A stretch of 64,000 bases of DNA from an uncultured Porphyromonas sp. GTDB lineage: Bacteria; Bacteroidota; Bacteroidia; Bacteroidales; Porphyromonadaceae. The stretch covers positions 1 to 64,000 of the forward strand of contig NZ_CALIXW010000038.1 of assembly GCF_938046015.1 (NCBI RefSeq), written 5' to 3'. The notes beneath the pieces were generated by a model. The model made no database searches, was not told where the DNA came from, and was given only the letters and a program-made list of their open reading frames with translations. Of this stretch, positions 13,985 through 24,100 are shown piece by piece; positions within the stretch are counted from its first letter, which is position 1, and each line of letters opens with the position of its first letter. Both the position numbers and the translations under genes were made by a program.

Positions 13985-16639
13985 TTACTTCTTTGCGTCT
14001 AGGAAACGAGCCACCTTGAAGGCGAGGGTCTGGTAGTGGGCCTTGAGTACCTGGTCCGTGGTCGAGGCCGCACGCTGCTCGAGGACGGGGCGCAGGCGAC
14101 GCAGCTGGTCGTAGTAGTAGAGCTCCGACTTATCGAGGGTGGGGACGTTGGCCATAGGATAGATGCTGGCCGAGGGGTTACTGCCGCCGTAGCTCGACTG
14201 ACTGGAGCGCGCTGCCGTGTAGTCGAGCTCGGAGGGTAGGCCGCCGACGAGCTGCAGGGCCTTGAGCTCAGCGCGGGGCGAGGCAAAGCCCGTCGTCATC
14301 GCAGGGGCTGCAGCACGGGGATTATTGACCGTGGCGATGCTCTTGTCGATGTAGGAGGCCTGCATGAGGCGCTCCATGTGGTTAAGCGGACGGCCTGCGA
14401 GCGTGCTGCCCCATACAGCCTGATAGAAGTCGGCGAAGTACTCCCCGAGGCTGTAGCTCTTGGGATCCACCTGCGCGGCGATGATGACACGCGAGCGGAG
14501 GTTCAGGAGATCGTTATTGAGGAACTCCAGGAGCTGGTCGTAGTAGCTGACGTTGATGAAGAGGCGACGCTCCAGCTGACGATCGGCGTAGCGCTGGAAG
14601 TTCTTAGCCTCGTTCAGCACCCAGAGGAAGGCCTCACGCTGCTTGGCCTTGGGGACGACCTGGTAGCGTGGCGTGCCAGGAGCGACGCGCTCCTCACGGC
14701 AGACCACCCCGCCCACCAGGGCCATCACATTCTTGAACACCAGGTAGTGGCGCTGTGCGAGGGCCAGATACAGGGCGGTCTTCTTACGGCTGTCGGGATC
14801 GTTCTTGATCCAGTCCGAGAGGTGCGCCTGGATGTAGGCGAGATTCTTCAGCTCGAGCGAAGCCGCACGCAGGGGATCGTTGCCGAGGTCCTCGACGCGT
14901 ACGGTGGGGTCGACGGAGTAGCGCTGCTCGGGGGCGTAGCGGAAGCGGGCATCGCCTGCCTTCTTATCCACCATCGCCAGCAGCTCCTTGGCCTCGCGGG
15001 CGGGGTCGCCCCCGAGCTGATCGTAGTAGCGGTAGCCCCAGTTGACGGCATAGAGGTCATAGGGACCGACCTCGCTATTGACCAGGCGCAGCCCCTTGTC
15101 CCCAGCCTGCGCTAGGAAGTTGTAGGGTGCACCATCAAGGACGGAGGCGCTGAGGCCATTGGCCTGCGTGAAGGAGGCCGAGCGTAGCTGATCTACGGTG
15201 TAGGCAACCGAAGCGGCATAGTTGGGCAGCAGCCCGAGCACCTTCCCCAGACGCTGCGTGACCAGCGCGGAGAGCGACTCGAAGAAGAGTTCATCCGACA
15301 GGCGCGCCGAGCGTACAGCGGGGTCAGCGGCAGCCGTAGCGACGAAGCGCTGCTTGTGCAGGGTGGTCTCTACATTATTAAATACCGCGATGGTAGCGCC
15401 CGTGATCTCGCCCGTACGGGGGTCGACCCAGGTGCTGGTGGTGACATCAGCCTGCGTATTGGGCACGTAGCGGATGCAGTTGTACTCGATGTTGTCGGGG
15501 TCGAAGTTCTTATCCTTCGGGTAGTCGAGGACCTCGAGGACGTTCTTGAAGCCAGCGGCCTCGAAGGCCTTGTTCCAGCGCAGTACGCCCTGGCGGATGG
15601 GTGCCGACCAGCCGGCAGGCATGTTGGGGTCGATGTAGAAGGTGATCTTGCGCTCGGGCTCGGTGAGGATGCCCTTGGCATAGGCCTTCTTGTCACGAGG
15701 CACGAGCTGCCAGCGATGGGCTAGGTAGACAGGCTCGCTCTGGTCGAGGTGATCGGGGAAGGATACCTGACGGCTCGTCTCGTAGCCTACACGTGCATCG
15801 GCCAGACGGGGGATAGCCGTCGAGGCCGTAGCGGGCATGATGGTATAGGTGACCTCGGTCGTGACGGGCATATCACGCGCCACGGTCATCAGTCCCATGA
15901 GGCTGATCGTGAGCGCGTGTGCCTGCTCGACCTTGATCGAGGCATTGGTATCGAAGGCCTTGATCCCACGCACGAAGGTCAGCGAGCTATTCTGCGAGCT
16001 CGAGATGCGGAAGGCACCCTGCTGCTCGGGGATAACCTTGAAGAAGGGGCTCCCACCGCCGACGAGCGAGGAGATACGGAGCACCACGGCCGAGCTATCG
16101 GACTTGTAGACCTCGGGGCGGAAGGACTCCACCGTCTGGTCACGGTAGTTCAGATCCAGCGCCTCCTGCAGCTGACGCGAAGCGTCGCGGCGGTAGACGA
16201 TGGTATTGGGAGTCTTCATCACCAGCACACTGTCCTGGCGCTCGAAGCGGAAGACGAAGGGTTCCGAGCTACGCGAGCCTACGGGCAGGTAGTCGGGGTC
16301 CGTCGTGGAGGTGATCGTCGCCCCCATGATCAGCTCCTTGCCGAGGTACTTGGTAGGCAGCTCGAGGTAGACCTCCCCATTCATCTTATGCAGGGTGACG
16401 AACTTCCCGCTCACCGTCTCGACCTTCTTGTCCTTAAAGAAGCGGGTGTAGGGATCGTTCTTCTTGTCTTCCTTCTTCTTGTCTTCCTTCTTGGGCGCGG
16501 GCTTGGTGTCCTGCTGGCTCGCAGCAGGCTTAGCAGCCTTGGCCGCCAGGCTGTCTACCTTGGGCGAGGCCACCAGCACCAGCGAGGAGCTTAGTGCGAG
16601 GCCAGCTGTCAGCAGATAGCGGATGCTTCTCTTGTGCAT
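13985..16639 (-). CDS. DUF5117-family metalloprotease paralog with degenerate zinc site (probable pseudoenzyme)
   Basis: An 884-residue paralog of the protease at 11263-13980, alignable over nearly its whole length. The start at 16639 gives a signal peptide (MHKRSIRYLLTAGLALSSSL). It is followed by a Lys/Asp/Ala-rich linker of about 40 residues and a conserved VSGKFVTLHKM. Where the partner has HEIGHTLGFMH this protein reads TQRLGKVLGLLPN (about 458-470), so all zinc ligands are lost. The Met-turn SIMD is changed to SVLD. The frame is long and uninterrupted and flanking blocks are conserved, so it is not a decaying pseudogene. A non-catalytic binding or regulatory role is inferred. Confidence 0.85.
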   Translation of the reverse strand: MHKRSIRYLLTAGLALSSSLVLVASPKVDSLAAKAAKPAASQQDTKPAPKKEDKKKEDKKNDPYTRFFKDKKVETVSGKFVTLHKMNGEVYLELPTKYLGKELIMGATITSTTDPDYLPVGSRSSEPFVFRFERQDSVLVMKTPNTIVYRRDASRQLQEALDLNYRDQTVESFRPEVYKSDSSAVVLRISSLVGGGSPFFKVIPEQQGAFRISSSQNSSLTFVRGIKAFDTNASIKVEQAHALTISLMGLMTVARDMPVTTEVTYTIMPATASTAIPRLADARVGYETSRQVSFPDHLDQSEPVYLAHRWQLVPRDKKAYAKGILTEPERKITFYIDPNMPAGWSAPIRQGVLRWNKAFEAAGFKNVLEVLDYPKDKNFDPDNIEYNCIRYVPNTQADVTTSTWVDPRTGEITGATIAVFNNVETTLHKQRFVATAAADPAVRSARLSDELFFESLSALVTQRLGKVLGLLPNYAASVAYTVDQLRSASFTQANGLSASVLDGAPYNFLAQAGDKGLRLVNSEVGPYDLYAVNWGYRYYDQLGGDPAREAKELLAMVDKKAGDARFRYAPEQRYSVDPTVRVEDLGNDPLRAASLELKNLAYIQAHLSDWIKNDPDSRKKTALYLALAQRHYLVFKNVMALVGGVVCREERVAPGTPRYQVVPKAKQREAFLWVLNEAKNFQRYADRQLERRLFINVSYYDQLLEFLNNDLLNLRSRVIIAAQVDPKSYSLGEYFADFYQAVWGSTLAGRPLNHMERLMQASYIDKSIATVNNPRAAAPAMTTGFASPRAELKALQLVGGLPSELDYTAARSSQSSYGGSNPSASIYPMANVPTLDKSELYYYDQLRRLRPVLEQRAASTTDQVLKAHYQTLAFKVARFLDAKK

Positions 16640-16786
16640 GTAGTCTATGTTCTTGTTGGGTTCTAATTTGCTTGTCTGCCCCAGCCTAGGGGCGTGCCTA
16701 TCCAAGGGCGCTAAGATAGCCATTTTTTGCCTGGACGAGCACTGCGACTGCGGTCTCCACGAAGCGCCCCTCTAGGGGGAGCGCCG

Positions 16787-16871
16787 CCGAGGGATATCAG
16801 TCAGCGCCGTGAGGGACGTCCGTGAGGCCGCTGAGGGGTATCCGTGGCGGGTGCTGAGGGATATCCATCAG
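16787..16871. repeat. 22-bp palindrome array B (4 units)
   Basis: Units at 16787-16804, 16809-16826, 16831-16848 and 16854-16871, with spacers of 4, 4 and 5 bp. The second unit is centred on GACGTC and the first and last on GATATC. It lies upstream of the pseudoprotease gene, inside the SusCD locus. Confidence 0.85.
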
Positions 16872-17115
16872 AGAGGGGCTACCAGGGGATCGCCTCGTAG
16901 CCCCTTCCCTTAGGGGAGCTCGAGGAGGCCTTAGTCCGAGGCGAGTGCTCGTCTCGGGATAGCCCTGGACTAAGCTGGGGAGGGAAGGCCTACGCTGCGT
17001 GAGGTACTGTGCCCTCAGGCAGCGCGGGCTCAAAGCTCAGCGCCCCCTCCCGACAGTGGCGTGGACGGAGTCCCGTCTGTGAGGAGAGGGCGGAGCCTTC
17101 ATGGGGGAGCTGAGC
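16872..17115. other. Intergenic tract between array B and the PKD-like gene
   Basis: No gene is seen. There are small self-complementary GC-rich segments (for example around 16899-16931), but no promoter motif is recognised. Transcription of the downstream protease genes either reads through this gap or starts from a promoter I cannot see. Confidence 0.35.
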
Positions 17116-18723
17116 TTAGTTAGCTCGGTAGCTGAGCCCCGTGATGGGTACGCTGAAGGTCGAGCTCTTCCACAGCAGCTGAGGCGTCACGGCCGACACG
17201 TCGTAGCAGTAGACATAGCCCTTCGTACCGTCGTTGGCTGCTACGTAGAGGCGGCGTGCGTCGGGCTGGAGGATGTCGGCGATGGTCTCCCCGCTAGCAG
17301 GCTTGCTGCCCGCAGCGATACCCGCCAGGTAATCGGTGCTGCTGCCCGTCTGGAGGTTGTAGAAGTAGACCTTGCTCCCAGCGGCGACGAAGGCACGGGC
17401 TCCGTCGTAGGAGATGGCCTTGGTAGGCGTCTCGCTCTGCTTGTAGCTGACGGGGTTGAGGCTAGGATAGACCGCCTGCACAGCACGAGGCTGGTCGGTA
17501 TTCGCCCCGACCACGGTCTCGGCGAAGTAGTCCGCAGGGTGCAGGAGTAGGAGCTTGTGGTCCCCCGAGCTCGTACGGTAGAGCAGGACGACATTATGAT
17601 TGTCATCCGTGTGCTGCATGCTCAGCATCGTCGCCCCCTGGAAGGGGTTCTCGGCGAACTGTAGCCAGAGGTTCCTCACATCGGGCTGTGAGCCCAGCGA
17701 GGGGACGAGGACACGCTTGTAGACGATGGAGCTAGAGCTGGCGGACATCGAGTTGACGAGCAGCTCAGAGGTCGCAGCGTTGAAGAGGATCAGCCCCGCA
17801 GCACGCGCCGTACGGTAGACCGGGCCGAGCTTCCCCGTCGTCTGATCACGGACGATACCGACGCGGCTCGTCCCGTCGACCCAGGAGGTAGCGACACTCG
17901 CTAGGCTGATCGTAGCCCCCGAGCTGAGTGCTCGGCGCAGCGCCTGATCCTGGTCGCGGACGGGCAGCACATCCGACTCACGAGCCAGACGGTAGAGCGA
18001 GCCCCCCGTGATGTAGGCCTCGGTGAACTCTGGGTAGGGTACCAGCGCCATCGAACCCACGGTCTGTGAGCCGAAGTTGATGACGGGGGCGTCTACCTGC
18101 ATGCGATTGGCATGGAGGCGGTAGGCACGGCTGGGCGAGCCGAAGGCCAGCGTGGCGTAGACCTGATTGGAGGCCGAGGGCCCTCCAGTGAAGAAGTGCA
18201 GGGCAATCGGCGCAGCAGGCAGTGCCGAGTGGCTAGGGTTGTTCTTGGCGAAGACATCCTGCTCGAAGTCCGCCTGCTCCCCCTTAGGGAAGTAGGAGAT
18301 ATAGCCCTTACTCTGGTCTCCGCTCAGGACGAAGAGCCCCTGGCTGTAGGGCGAGAGCACGCGCACCTTGAACTGCTGCGTATAGGACCCATCCTCCGTA
18401 TAGATACGTAGGCGGGCAGGCAGCGTCCCGTAGCTGGAGGGCGTGTAGCGCAGCGTCGCCTCCTTGGAGACGACCTTGTAGTCGATACTCCACTCGTAGT
18501 GCAGCTCGGCCGAGGTGCCCGCAGGGAGTGTTACCTTGGGCGCGGGGATGACCAGCTCGCGACCGTAGATGACATCGTAGTTCTCAGCCATCTGCTCGCT
18601 AGGCGTAGCCAGGGCGAGCGTACGGCGGGGGTCGACCGAGTCATCTTTGTAGCAGGCGCTGAGGCCTGCAGTCAGGGCTAGGGCAAGGAGGCCTAGCTTG
18701 ACGATATCTTGATAGCGCTTCAT
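17116..18723 (-). CDS. PKD-like family lipoprotein of a SusCD locus
   Basis: Encodes 535 residues. The start at 18723 is chosen because it overlaps the previous stop (ATGA) and yields a lipoprotein signal (LLALALTAGLSAC, Cys at about 23). The following region (about 60-130) looks like an Ig/PKD-type beta-sandwich (ELHYEWSIDYKVVSKEATLRY). The remainder is rich in beta strands of a propeller-like type (KVYFYNLQTGSS, RRLYVAANDGTKGYVYCYDV). Proteins like this follow DUF4843 genes in many Bacteroidota SusCD clusters and are probably surface-exposed binding lipoproteins. The exact ligand is unknown. Confidence 0.72.
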   Translation of the reverse strand: MKRYQDIVKLGLLALALTAGLSACYKDDSVDPRRTLALATPSEQMAENYDVIYGRELVIPAPKVTLPAGTSAELHYEWSIDYKVVSKEATLRYTPSSYGTLPARLRIYTEDGSYTQQFKVRVLSPYSQGLFVLSGDQSKGYISYFPKGEQADFEQDVFAKNNPSHSALPAAPIALHFFTGGPSASNQVYATLAFGSPSRAYRLHANRMQVDAPVINFGSQTVGSMALVPYPEFTEAYITGGSLYRLARESDVLPVRDQDQALRRALSSGATISLASVATSWVDGTSRVGIVRDQTTGKLGPVYRTARAAGLILFNAATSELLVNSMSASSSSIVYKRVLVPSLGSQPDVRNLWLQFAENPFQGATMLSMQHTDDNHNVVLLYRTSSGDHKLLLLHPADYFAETVVGANTDQPRAVQAVYPSLNPVSYKQSETPTKAISYDGARAFVAAGSKVYFYNLQTGSSTDYLAGIAAGSKPASGETIADILQPDARRLYVAANDGTKGYVYCYDVSAVTPQLLWKSSTFSVPITGLSYRAN

Positions 18724-19595
18724 TGGATGTATCGTGCTAGGTAAGAGGTGAGCGCTGGCGGTACCGTCTCGCCACGCGACTGGAAGTATTGCTGCATACG
18801 GACATAGACCTTGTAGATATCCATGGTCGTATAGTTCCCCTGGCGGAAGAGGATACGGTAGATCGTATCTACATCCCCTCCTGGGAAGCCTGCGATGAGG
18901 TAGCGCAGCTTGTCGGCAGAGAAGGCGCCGAAGTAGGCCGTGAAGTAGTTCCACCACGTAGGCTGGGCCACGGCGTTGGTGAAGATCAGCTGCTTACGGA
19001 TACGGCGCGTGAAGCGCGTCTGCGTATCGCCCACGGGCTGCAGCTCGATGGTCACCGTGTCGTACTTAGAGATGGGCACATCGGTCGGTAGCTGGACATC
19101 CTCGTCGGGATTAGGCTCGTAGCCGTAGGTCTTGCTGGGGTCGACGAGCACGCGCTTACCGTCACGCAGCACGGCGATCAGATTGCCCTCGGTGTCGGCC
19201 ACGGAGATCTTGGAGCGCTCGAGCTTGATCGGCAGGCTGCTGCGGATGGAGTCGGCGGGGATGTAGTAGGTCTTCTCCAGCGCTTTGAGGTAGGAGCCGT
19301 CGCCCGAGAAGGAGACGACGCGTGCGGCGTAGGGCACGGGCTGCTTGGAGACATAGCCCGTATAGCGCACGGGCAGCTGTAGCGTCAGCTCGGTCTGGTC
19401 ACTGGAGATGAGCCCTAGGTCATGCTTCTCGATGGTGTCGACATCACTCGACTGATCGAAGTAGACCTGTGGGGCGCCTTCGTAGAAGCCCTTGGCGCTG
19501 AATTCGCCATCATACATCTCGCGGGAGCATGCACTCAGCAGGCTCAGCCCGCCGATGAGGGCCAGGAGGCTATAGGTTCTATGCTTGTTCATCAT
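18720..19595 (-). CDS. DUF4843 domain lipoprotein
   Basis: Encodes 291 residues with a lipobox near residue 23 (GGLSLLSAC). The body carries the DUF4843 pattern: an acidic YFDQSSDVDT stretch, then TLQLPVRYTGYVSKQPVPYAARVV, and a C-terminal region with a conserved Trp pair (QPTWWNYFTAYFGAFS). These lipoproteins are almost always encoded directly after SusD in Bacteroidota and probably sit on the outer membrane as accessory binding proteins. The gene starts 13 bases after the SusD stop, and its own stop overlaps the next start by 4 bases, showing translational coupling. The molecular function of the family is not established. Confidence 0.8.
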   Translation of the reverse strand: MMNKHRTYSLLALIGGLSLLSACSREMYDGEFSAKGFYEGAPQVYFDQSSDVDTIEKHDLGLISSDQTELTLQLPVRYTGYVSKQPVPYAARVVSFSGDGSYLKALEKTYYIPADSIRSSLPIKLERSKISVADTEGNLIAVLRDGKRVLVDPSKTYGYEPNPDEDVQLPTDVPISKYDTVTIELQPVGDTQTRFTRRIRKQLIFTNAVAQPTWWNYFTAYFGAFSADKLRYLIAGFPGGDVDTIYRILFRQGNYTTMDIYKVYVRMQQYFQSRGETVPPALTSYLARYIQ

Positions 19596-19608
19596 CTTAG
19601 CTGCGTAC

Positions 19609-21093
19609 TTAGCGTGTCACGATTCGGTTGCCGAGCTGGCGCTCCGAGAGCGGCCAGGGCAGGACGAAGATCTGGTCACTGGGCTGGAAGGTCCGGTCGC
19701 CCGTGATGCTTACGAAGGGACGGTTGTAGTGCTTGAGCGAGGCGAAGACTTGGCCCTCGCCAGCGTACTCGCGCATGTACTCCTTCATCAGCTCCTCCTC
19801 GAAGGCCTCGCGTGAGGCGAACTCCGTGCCGCTGTACTCGTCCAGCCCGCGGCTGAGGCGCACAGCATTGAGCGCGGCGTAGGCTCCGCTGCGGTCGCTG
19901 TCGTAGAGCGCCTCGGCCAGGATGTAGTACATCTCGGGAAGGCGCAGGAGGGCGATACCGCGGTAGCGTGCCTCTACATTATTGACCGTGGAGGCATCGG
20001 CGAGGAAGCGGATGAAGCGCATCGCGCCCGACTCATTGCGGTAGAAGGCTCCTAGGCGGAGGTCCGTAGCCCCTGCACCGCCAGCACTGGAGGAGTAGAG
20101 GCTCTGCAGCAACTCAGCACGGCGGCCCTCGACGATATTCCCCGAGCCAGCCTGAGAGAGCAGGTAGTCAGCGACCAGCTGCATCTGGCGTGGCGCCCAG
20201 AGGCCGAAGATCATCTCGCCCGTCGCGGGGAAGGTCACGGCACGCGAGGTATAGCTATTACGATCCACGAGGGCGAAGTCTGCCTTGTGCTCCGTGACGA
20301 GGCGGGCATAGCGCGCGGCATTGGTATAATCGCGCATCAGGCGGTAGGTACGTGCCTTGATCGCGTAGACGGCATACTTATTGAAGTGCGTCGTGCGGTT
20401 GGCATAGAAGTCCGTCTGCTCGGGGTTGGAGGGCTGGATGCTCTCGTCCGACGCGAGCAGCGCCTCGGCCTCGTCGAGGTCGCGCAGCACGCGCTGATAG
20501 GACTCCTGGAGGGTGAAGACCTGCTTGTTCTTCAGGTCATAGTCGTAGGAGTAGGGGATCCCCTCCGTGACGCCGCCTGCCTGCTGGGCTAGGCTATAGT
20601 TGCGGGCGAAGAGGCGCAGCACCTCCAGGTGCAGGAAGGCACGCACGCCGAGGGCCTCGCCACGGATGGTCGCCAGGTGTCGGTTCTCGAAGCTGGGACT
20701 AACGGCGTGGCTGAGCACGGAGTTGACATTGCTGATGGCGATGTAGAGCTGGCTGAAGGTCGTCTCGATGCGGGAGCGTACCGCGGCATCGTCATAGACA
20801 TAGTTCAGCGTGTTGTAGGCCTCGCGGTCTACCTGCCCCAGCTGCCCCAGCATCTGCCCGAGCTGGTCCGCCAGGCCGAAGGTCAGTGCCTTGCCATAGA
20901 GGTCAGAGCCAGCCAGCGTGCCGTAGACGCCGTACATAGCGTCCTCATAGCCCTTGAGCGTAGAGAACTGGACGTCGGCGGGCAGGGTACCCTTAGGCTG
21001 TATGTCGAGAAACTTGTTGCAGGACGATAGCCCCAGCGCGAGTGCCGCACATGCTCCAGCGGCGCGGAGCGTGTATGATCGGATCTTGCTCAT
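19609..21093 (-). CDS. RagB/SusD family nutrient-binding lipoprotein
   Basis: A 494-residue outer membrane lipoprotein that caps a SusC transporter and captures the substrate. The signal peptide ends in a lipobox (LALGLSSC), followed by the family-typical NKFLDIQPKG. Alpha-helical TPR-like segments follow, and the C-terminus has the SusD end motif (FQPSDQIFVLPWPLSERQLGNRI). It lies 23 bases downstream of its SusC partner. The presence of two metalloproteases later in the locus suggests a peptide or protein-derived substrate rather than a simple glycan, since no glycoside hydrolase is encoded. The substrate is inference. Confidence 0.92.
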   Translation of the reverse strand: MSKIRSYTLRAAGACAALALGLSSCNKFLDIQPKGTLPADVQFSTLKGYEDAMYGVYGTLAGSDLYGKALTFGLADQLGQMLGQLGQVDREAYNTLNYVYDDAAVRSRIETTFSQLYIAISNVNSVLSHAVSPSFENRHLATIRGEALGVRAFLHLEVLRLFARNYSLAQQAGGVTEGIPYSYDYDLKNKQVFTLQESYQRVLRDLDEAEALLASDESIQPSNPEQTDFYANRTTHFNKYAVYAIKARTYRLMRDYTNAARYARLVTEHKADFALVDRNSYTSRAVTFPATGEMIFGLWAPRQMQLVADYLLSQAGSGNIVEGRRAELLQSLYSSSAGGAGATDLRLGAFYRNESGAMRFIRFLADASTVNNVEARYRGIALLRLPEMYYILAEALYDSDRSGAYAALNAVRLSRGLDEYSGTEFASREAFEEELMKEYMREYAGEGQVFASLKHYNRPFVSITGDRTFQPSDQIFVLPWPLSERQLGNRIVTR

Positions 21094-21116
21094 ATTCGTA
21101 TGCGCTATTAGAGGGT

Positions 21117-24100
21117 TTAGAAGGACAGGCGAAGGCTCATCTCCACACTGCGAGCGAAGGGATAGTCGAGCCCGCGCTCACGCTTGACCGTGGAGAGGTA
21201 GAAGAGGTCATTGGCCAGCAGCTCGACACGTGCACGACGCATCAGCAGCTTCTTGACCCAGGGAGCATCCGTCTCGTAGCCGAAGGAGAGCGAGCGCAGC
21301 GTCAGGAAGTGCTCGCGCTGCACGAAGCGGCTCGTCTGGTAGGGGCTGGAGGTATCGGCGATGTCGCGGTACTTAGCCACGTCCCCTGGCTGACGCCAGC
21401 GGTCGTTGAAGACGCGCTTGTCGGCGTTGTAGGCGGGGTTGGCCCCCTCGACTCGGGTGGCTAGCGTCCCGTTGTAGACGACGGCCCCGAAGGAGTAGCC
21501 GAAGCTAGCGTTGAGCGAGAAGCCCTTCCAAAAGAGGTAGGACGTCAGCGTCCCGTAGCCCAGCGGACTCGTGTCGCCGAAGACGCGGCGGTCATTGGGG
21601 TCGTAGTTGAAGGTGTAGCTGCCGTCACGCTTGATGTACACCTCGCGTCCCGTAGCAGGGTCGATCCCAGCCGAGGGCACGACCTTGAGCGCGGTGAGCG
21701 ACTCGCCCTCCTCGTAGAGGGGCAGTGGCGTGGTGGAGCGCGTGCTCATCGAGTCGGCCTGGACGGCACGCTCGTTGATCTTGCGCAGCGCGTCACTGAT
21801 CTTGCGCACCTTATTATTATTGTAGGAGTAGTTCAGCGAGAGGGACCACTGCAGGTCCTTGCCCTGGATGGGCACGACGCGGGTCTGGAACTCGATCCCC
21901 TTGTTCTCGATCTCCCCGACGTTCTCCTTAGCCGTGCCGCCCGGCACCCCTACTGAGGGCGCTTTGGAGACATCCAGGAGGAGGTTGTCGGTGAGCTTGC
22001 GGTAGACGTCGAGCGTCAGGTCCCAGCGGCTCTTGAAGAGCGTCAGGTCGATCCCCGTATTCATGCTGAGCGTACGCTCCCACTTGAGGTCGGGGTTCCC
22101 GATGGTGATGGGCACAGCGCCCGCACCGACCATGTAGTCAATCCCCTTATTATAGTCGTAGGTCGTCAGAGCCTGGTAGGGCTCGAAGGAGACATTCCCC
22201 AGGTAGCCCATGCTGGCACGCAGCTTGAGCATCTGGACGTTCTTGTTGCCCTTGAAGAACTTCTCGTTGTGGAGGTTCCACCCAGCCCCGAGGGACCAGA
22301 AGGGAGCGAAACGCTGGTTGCGGCCGAAGCGTGAGGAGCCTTCGTAGCGATAGACGACGTCAAGGGAGTAGCGGTTATCGTAGATCGCGTTCCCGTTGAA
22401 GAAGAAGCCAGCGCCGCGTGCCTGTGCCTCGGAGCCCGAGGGGCGTGCGCCGCCATCGTAGCCCAGACCATAGCGGGGGTGCCCCAGCTGGTCGGAGTAG
22501 AAGCCACGCGTGGTGAAGCTGGAGTTGTCCGTCGTCGTACCCTCAAGGCTGGAGCCGAACATGCTCGTCACGTAGAGCTTCTCGAAGAAGGTCTCATTGT
22601 AGGACACCATCAGCTTACCTAGGAAGCCGAGCGAGCGGTCCTGCGACTCCGTCAGCGAGCCGCGCTCCGCGATGGGACGACGGTAGAACTCCCCTGCCAG
22701 CGGCGAACGGAAGCGGCGACGCAGCCCCGTGCCCGAGCTGAAGGAGAAGTCCCCATCAATGCGGAACTTGCCCGCCCATACCTGCAGCGTCGTCGTATTC
22801 AGCAGGTCCATAGAGTTGCTCCTACTGAAGCTCGAGAGCGAGGCCTCGTAGAGCGGGTTGAACTGCGAGGGCGTGAAGCGCGGGATCAGATCCCCGTACT
22901 CGTCGTAGGGACTATTGTAGGGATTCTGACGCGAGAACTCAGAGAAGCTCCCGTAGTTGGGATCCTGGCTGGAGATCTTGTTGACCGTGAGGTTATTCGA
23001 GATGAAGAGGCGGTTGGGCTTGTTGTAGGACAGCTTGAAGGCGCCTGAGATACGCTCACGCCCCGACTGCATCATCACCCCATCATCATTGCTATAGCGC
23101 AGCGTCAGGCCGTAGCGGACGAAGTTGTCTCCCCCCTCAGCGCTGAGGCTGTGGGACTGCGAGACGCCCGTGCGCAGCGGCTTGGCCAGCCAGTTGGTAT
23201 TGGTTCCCTGGCGTACCTTGCGCAGCACCTGCTCGCGCTCATTATCGAGACGCCACTGATGCTCGCCCCCAGCCTTGTCGGTGTACACGCCCGCCAGGTC
23301 CTCGTAGCGTAGCTTCTCCTCAGGGCTGAGGAGGCTGTAGCCCGAGAGGTCAGGCACCGAGAGGCGGAGCGTCCCATTATAATTGATGCGGATATTCCCC
23401 TGCGAGATGGGCTTGGTCGTGATGACGATGACCCCAGCAGCAGCCTTAGACCCGTAGAGGGCGGAGGCCGAGGCATCCTTGAGCACCGTCACGGACTCGA
23501 TGGTATTCATATCCATGTCGTAGATGTAGTTGACATCCACGATGGCGCCGTCGACGACGAAGAGCGGGAGGTTGGCTGCCCCGGAGAAGGTCGCACGTCC
23601 ACGCAGGTTCAGCTCGGGGCGCGCATTGGGGTCCGACCCGAGGTCATTGGAGGTGACGACCTGTAGCCCTGGGACGAAGGCCTCGAGGCTCTGCAGTACG
23701 TTCTTCGTCCCCATGGAGAGCAGGTCCTTAGCCTTGACGGTGGTCTGCGAGCCGGTGAAGCTACGCTTATCCTTCTTCGTGAAGCCCGTGACGACGACGC
23801 CCTCCAGGGTCTGGCTCTCGCTCTGGAGGGTGACGCGCTGCGGAGTCCCAGCGACGAAGGTTACGGTCTGCGTCTTGTAGCTGATGTAGGAGAGGCGGAG
23901 CGTCTCCTTGCTGTTACGCGTGCGGAATTCGAAGCGTCCATTGACATCGGTGATGTAGCCGCCTTGCTGCCCTACGATCTGGACGGATACGCCGATCAGG
24001 GGCTGGCCTTGCTCATCGACGATCGTCCCGCTGATGACGCCATAGGTCGAGCTCTGACTCTGCTGCTGCGGTGTGGCACTGGGGGCGGGCATAGAGGCCG

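Noticed and set aside
13985..16639. The second metalloprotease gene as a pseudogene
   Set aside because: The frame is uninterrupted over 884 residues with a proper signal peptide and conserved non-catalytic blocks, so a maintained pseudoenzyme is the better reading.
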